From assembly GCA_910585665.1 (NCBI GenBank), contig CAJUFI010000036.1, positions 1-42,194 of the forward strand: a stretch of DNA of 42,194 nt, given 5' to 3'. The notes below the pieces were generated by a model. The model was not told the origin of the DNA. It made no database searches and was given only the letters and a program-made list of their open reading frames with translations. Of the stretch, positions 38,846 to 42,194 are shown piece after piece. The position numbers and the translations under genes are program-made. The DNA comes from an uncultured Acetatifactor sp. (lineage in GTDB: Bacteria; Bacillota; Clostridia; Lachnospirales; Lachnospiraceae). How positions within the stretch are numbered: the stretch's first letter is position 1; every line of letters begins with the position of its first letter.

Positions 38846-39898
38846 TTAGATGGTCTCCCTGACGATTTCGCCCGTCTCCGCGGATTGATGAATCGCCTCC
38901 ATCAGCTTCATGACGCGCATGACCTCCGGCAGCTGAATCCGGCTCTTCTCCCTGCCCTCCAGCACAGCCATCACATTTATGTAGAATTCCCTCACATCGC
39001 TGGTCACCTTGGGAAGCTCCTCCGTGAAGATGCTGTCGTCCCTTCTGGGGGCCATGGTCTTGGTCAGCCCCGCTGCCGTAATCACAGGTGTTACATCTTT
39101 TTCATTCACACCGGTGGCGCGCACGATTTTGCCGTGCAGCTCCCAGTCCTCCACCACAGCGGTGCCGTCCGCCCCCAGCACATACCACCTGGGCAGCGAG
39201 ACAAAGTTGCTGGTGCCTACTTCCACCAAGGCGGTGACGCCGTTCTCAAAGGCAATCTCCGCATAAAAGCCATCGTCCACCAGCTGATTGGTCACATGGG
39301 TCTCCACCCCGTATACGCTTCGGACAGGCACATCGGAAAACAGCTGCAGCAACTGATCCAACAGATGCACGCCCCAGTCCAGAATCATGCCACCGCCATG
39401 TTCCTTCTCCTGGCGCCAGTCCCCGGGAATCCCTCTGGAACCATGCACCCTGGACTCCACCCGGAACACCTCTCCCAGCTTTCCTTCCTCCAGGATCTTC
39501 TTCACCGTCAGAAAATCCTCATCCCAGCGCCGGTTCTGATGCACCGTCAGGAAACGTCCCGTCCTATCACTGGTCTCGATCATCTCCCGCAAATCCTGAG
39601 AGCATAAGGTGACAGGCTTCTCGCTGACCACGTTCTTGCCCGCCTCCATAGCCGCAATGGCAACCGGCTTATGTACATCATTTGGAGTAGCAATCAGCAC
39701 CAAATCCGTCTCCGAATCCGCCAGAAGGTCTTCCAGGCCGCTGTACACATGAAGCCCCTTCTCCTCTGCGGCATAGACTCTCCGCTCTTCCCTGATGTCC
39801 CAGATACCGGCGATTTCCAGCCCCTCAATCGTCTGTATCTCATTATAATGCCAGCCCGCCATGCCGCCAAATCCCACAATGGCCATCTTATGCTTCAT
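38846..39898 (-). CDS. Gfo/Idh/MocA-family oxidoreductase
   Basis: 350 residues. Rossmann start KMAIVGFGGMAGWHYNE (4-20), EKP at 93-95 (K94), and catalytic GGGMILDWGVHLLDQ with D174 and H178. Ring-carbon dehydrogenase of sugars or glycosides by family. Start ATG 39898 has GAGGAGGGATAGAG upstream; a 24-codon extension to 39970 overlaps the preceding gene and is not family-like. Only 40 bases after the isomerase gene 39939-40907, so the two are cotranscribed and probably successive in a pathway. Confidence 0.9.
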   Translation of the reverse strand: MKHKMAIVGFGGMAGWHYNEIQTIEGLEIAGIWDIREERRVYAAEEKGLHVYSGLEDLLADSETDLVLIATPNDVHKPVAIAAMEAGKNVVSEKPVTLCSQDLREMIETSDRTGRFLTVHQNRRWDEDFLTVKKILEEGKLGEVFRVESRVHGSRGIPGDWRQEKEHGGGMILDWGVHLLDQLLQLFSDVPVRSVYGVETHVTNQLVDDGFYAEIAFENGVTALVEVGTSNFVSLPRWYVLGADGTAVVEDWELHGKIVRATGVNEKDVTPVITAAGLTKTMAPRRDDSIFTEELPKVTSDVREFYINVMAVLEGREKSRIQLPEVMRVMKLMEAIHQSAETGEIVRETI

Positions 39899-39938
39899 CT
39901 CTATCCCTCCTCGCCCAAAGAGTCCCTGTCTTTCTCCG

Positions 39939-40907
39939 CTAGGCCCAGTACATGGCCCCGCGGTCCTCATATATAAGCACGTTCTTCAGGAAGCTGATAG
40001 CCTTCTCCAGTCCCTCTTTGCCCGACATCAGGCCGTCCTCGTGCTCAATGCTGACGGCATAGTCATATCCCACCATGCGCAGCTGGGAAATGATATCCCT
40101 CCAATAATCCTCTCCATTGCCATAGCCCACCGTGCGGAAAATCCAGGAACGATCCAGCTCCTCGCCGTAATGGGCGGTATCCAGCACGCCGTTGACCGCG
40201 GTGTTCCTGGCATCAATCCTGGTGTCCTTGGCGTGGAAATGGAAAATGGCCCCTTCTTTTCCAAGCTCCCGGATGGAAGCACAGGGATCCATCCCCTGCC
40301 AAATCAGATGGCTGGGATCGAAGTTGGCTCCAATCTGCGGCCCCACTTCCCTGCGGATGCGCAGCATGGTCTTGGTGTTGTAGACACAGAAGCCCGGGTG
40401 CAGCTCAAAGGCAATCTTGACGCCATGAGCCTCCGCAAAAGCCGCTTTCTTCTTCCAGTAGGGAATCAGCACTTCGTTCCACTGATACTCCAGAATCCCG
40501 CCGAAGTCATCCGGCCAGGGGCAGGTGACCCAGTTGGGCGTCCTGTCGTCCTTGCTTCCGCCGGGGCAGCCGGAAAAAGTGTTCACCACCGGCACATGCA
40601 GCTTCTCCGCCAGCAGAATGGCATTGTCGAAATCCTTCTCGAAGCTCTCGGCCACAGCCGGGTCGGGATGCACCATGTTCCCATGGCTGCTCAGCGCGCT
40701 GATCTCCAGATTGTACTTGGCAAGCGTCTCCATCAGGGCATCCCTTTTGCTCTCGTCCGCCAGAAACTGCTCTCCGTCGCAGTGGGCCTTGCCGGGGAAT
40801 CCGCCGCAGCCGATTTCCACCATCTGCACGCCTCTCTCGGCCAGGAACTTGCATGCCTCTTCGAAGGACAAATCCCCCAACGCTACCGTCAATGTTCCTA
40901 ATTTCAT
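39939..40907 (-). CDS. Sugar phosphate isomerase/epimerase
   Basis: 322 residues, TIM barrel with a complete metal site: E168 (IAFELHPG), D197 and H200 (NFDPSHLIWQG), H223/H225 (IFHFHAKD) and E288 (SIEHED). It is longer than the other two isomerases and resembles the group that includes keto-sugar epimerases and the large subunit of C-glycoside deglycosidases; the small beta subunit of the latter is not encoded nearby. Start ATG 40907 follows GGAGGAGATGAC. First enzyme gene of the cluster, directly after the araC-type gene. Confidence 0.88.
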   Translation of the reverse strand: MKLGTLTVALGDLSFEEACKFLAERGVQMVEIGCGGFPGKAHCDGEQFLADESKRDALMETLAKYNLEISALSSHGNMVHPDPAVAESFEKDFDNAILLAEKLHVPVVNTFSGCPGGSKDDRTPNWVTCPWPDDFGGILEYQWNEVLIPYWKKKAAFAEAHGVKIAFELHPGFCVYNTKTMLRIRREVGPQIGANFDPSHLIWQGMDPCASIRELGKEGAIFHFHAKDTRIDARNTAVNGVLDTAHYGEELDRSWIFRTVGYGNGEDYWRDIISQLRMVGYDYAVSIEHEDGLMSGKEGLEKAISFLKNVLIYEDRGAMYWA

Positions 40908-40973
40908 GTCATCTCCTCCGTTTCTTTTATACATTTTTTTGTATTTTGACTTCTTATCCGTTATACTGATTAT

Positions 40974-41013
40974 AAAAAAAGACAGCAGAAGAAGATAGGT
41001 TCTTTCTGCTGTT
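40974..41013 (-). terminator. Intrinsic terminator after the AraC-type gene
   Basis: GACAGCAGAA (40981-40990) and TTCTGCTGTT (41004-41013) with a T-run (40974-40980) on the minus strand. The enzyme genes therefore need their own promoter in 40908-40973, an AT-rich stretch where I could not fix a -35/-10 pair; this fits an activator-dependent promoter. Confidence 0.88.
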
Positions 41014-41033
41014 TATTCATATGATTCTGCTAT

Positions 41034-41858
41034 TTATTTTTTGAGAATTTCCGAGGGCGTGCAGCCGTAATACCTCCTGAACTGCCTTCCGAAATGGTTG
41101 TAATCCGTAAAGCCTACGCTGTCCGCAATCTCTACCACCGTCCCCTCTTTCTTTTTGAGAAGATTCATGGCTTTCTTCATCCGTATCTCATTCATGTACT
41201 GCAGCGGCGGCATCCCCATGCTCTCCTTGAACAGATGATTGAACCTGTCCTCACTCAGATGGATGATATCGGCCAACTCCTTGTTGCTAATCTGCTTTGT
41301 GTAGTTATGCTGGATATAGTCCAGCACGATGTTCAGCCGTTCCAGACGCCTCCTCCTGTTGTCGCTCTCACGCTCTGTCAGGGCCTCCGCGGCATATTCG
41401 CGGCCCAGGCGGGCAATCAGCTTCAAAAGCTCCCCCTTGCAGATCAGCTGATAACCGATTTTCTGTGCCCTGTATTCCTCATAGACGACCGACATGATCT
41501 TGTCTATCACCTCGTCCTGCTCTATCAGCGACCGGAAAATAAGGTTCCTGTCCGCGAACTCTTTGGAGAAATCCTGCATGTCGAAGATAATCACCAGAAC
41601 CCTTATATGGCTCCCGTCACAATATCCCGTATGAAGCTCATTGCTATTGGCAATCACCAGGTTCCCTTCCCGGGCGGGAATCTCCCTCTGTCCCAGCTGC
41701 AGCATGGGCTTGCCCTCCAGCACATAATGAAGCTCGATGTGTTCATGCCAATGCTGAGAAAAGTATCGTCCTTTCCGGTTCACGTCATCGATATGCATTT
41801 GCACCGGAAATTCGGGATCGCTGATAATCTTCTGTTCATACAATTCAAGAGACTGCAT
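41034..41858 (-). CDS. AraC-family transcriptional regulator
   Basis: 274 residues. N-terminal cupin-like sensor (about 18-90; HWHEHIELHYVLEGKPML at 36-53) and C-terminal double helix-turn-helix (about 172-274; LDYIQHNYTKQISNKELADIIHLSEDRFNHLFKESMGMPPLQYMNEIRMKKA... and IADSVGFTDYNHFGRQFRRYYGCTPSEI). Probably senses a sugar or glycoside and activates the isomerase/dehydrogenase genes downstream. The ATG at 41858 has AGGAGGTG 6 bases upstream; a GTG at 41867 overlaps that site. Confidence 0.92.
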   Translation of the reverse strand: MQSLELYEQKIISDPEFPVQMHIDDVNRKGRYFSQHWHEHIELHYVLEGKPMLQLGQREIPAREGNLVIANSNELHTGYCDGSHIRVLVIIFDMQDFSKEFADRNLIFRSLIEQDEVIDKIMSVVYEEYRAQKIGYQLICKGELLKLIARLGREYAAEALTERESDNRRRRLERLNIVLDYIQHNYTKQISNKELADIIHLSEDRFNHLFKESMGMPPLQYMNEIRMKKAMNLLKKKEGTVVEIADSVGFTDYNHFGRQFRRYYGCTPSEILKK

Positions 41859-42052
41859 GCAATTCACCTCCTATGCCCCACGTCATCCCAGACTACAGCA
41901 ATTCGCCGTCCCTGCTTCATAGCTGCCCAGATGCAGAGCCTGTGGGAATTGTATCCGCATAGCAAAGTATCTGCCTGCTGTGAAAGTACCGTGCGTCAAC
42001 TGCCCCCGGCCTTCCTTTCCGCTGATGCCCATGGGCCTGTGGGGTTAGTTAT
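41859..42052. other. Long leader of the AraC-type gene
   Basis: About 190 bases between the promoter and the start codon with no open frame or hairpin that I can support. Confidence 0.45.
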
Positions 42053-42081
42053 ATTATATTACAAAAGCCTGAAATTTACAA
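42053..42081 (-). promoter_or_regulatory. Sigma-A promoter of the AraC-type gene
   Basis: Minus strand TTGTAA (42076-42081), 17 bases, TATAAT (42053-42058). Confidence 0.7.
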
Positions 42082-42139
42082 ACCCCAATGCAACAAAAAT
42101 ACTCTCCAGACGATTCTCCCCCGGGTGACATAGCCTTTA

Positions 42140-42194
42140 GGACTTGTCGGAAAATAACTGATGCAACTTGTTTAGGAGAAAGCCCAGAAATACA
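42140..42194 (+). repeat. Truncated copy of 101-bp TA-flanked element (right window edge)
   Basis: After the TA at 42138-42139 the sequence GGACTTGTCGGAAAATAAC and the internal TTGTTTAGGAGAAAGCCC match the subfamily of 2602-2702. The copy is cut by the window end after 55 bases. Confidence 0.88.

Noticed and set aside
39939..40907. Assignment as a C-glycoside deglycosidase subunit
   Set aside because: Known enzymes need a small beta subunit gene nearby, which is absent; a general isomerase/epimerase call is safer.
1..42194. CRISPR arrays, tRNA or rRNA genes, phage genes, toxin-antitoxin pairs
   Set aside because: No regularly spaced repeats, no cloverleaf or rRNA sequence and no matching proteins were seen by reading.

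Overview
The window is GC-rich DNA from a spore-forming Firmicute, most likely a gut Lachnospiraceae. Evidence for this: an alpha/beta-type SASP gene with a sigma-G-like promoter, spoIIM, a Spo0A-type DNA-binding protein, strong GGAGG ribosome sites, sigma-A promoters with 17-base spacing, Gram-positive LexA boxes at recA, and the clostridial gene orders pyrH-frr-uppS-cdsA-dxr-rseP and yicC-remA-gmk-rpoZ-rimO-pgsA-cinA-recA-recX-rny. I saw no rRNA, tRNA, CRISPR array or transposase gene.

Layout. 1-2740 is decayed accessory DNA: a sugar-type solute-binding lipoprotein gene broken by small mobile elements, the 3' part of a LacI-type regulator with a stop codon, and a tandem array of the same elements. 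2850-5700 holds a FakA-C-like protein, a SASP, a Hanks-type kinase and an AT-rich DeoR-like regulator. 6074-12740 is the lipid/isoprenoid/translation operon led by a polysaccharide deacetylase. 12869-15831 has a Fur-box-controlled Cys-rich membrane protein, a KTSC protein, an ECF-like sigma factor and DAHP synthase. 15895-19768 has spoIIM, an aspartate-type aminotransferase and RNase Y. 20210-27804 is the recX-to-yicC operon block. 28214-35663 has a membrane PH-like protein, rqcH, a MurJ/SpoVB-type flippase, glgA, a receiver-less Spo0A-like protein and holA. 35796-41858 is a catabolic cluster: an AraC regulator followed by three TIM-barrel sugar isomerases/epimerases and two Gfo/Idh/MocA dehydrogenases.

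Two things stand out. (1) A family of 101-bp imperfect palindromes flanked by TA duplications (non-autonomous, MITE-like). It breaks the solute-binding protein gene, sits on the recX stop codon, forms a tandem array, and is cut by both window ends, so the window may be a whole assembly contig ending in repeats. (2) The AraC-linked isomerase/dehydrogenase cluster has no kinase, transporter or hydrolase. It resembles keto-glycoside (oxidation-epimerisation) pathways, and its substrate is unknown. A second, longer palindromic repeat (13758-13881 and 38699-38797) and a possible structured RNA (5775-5899) are further unexplained items.
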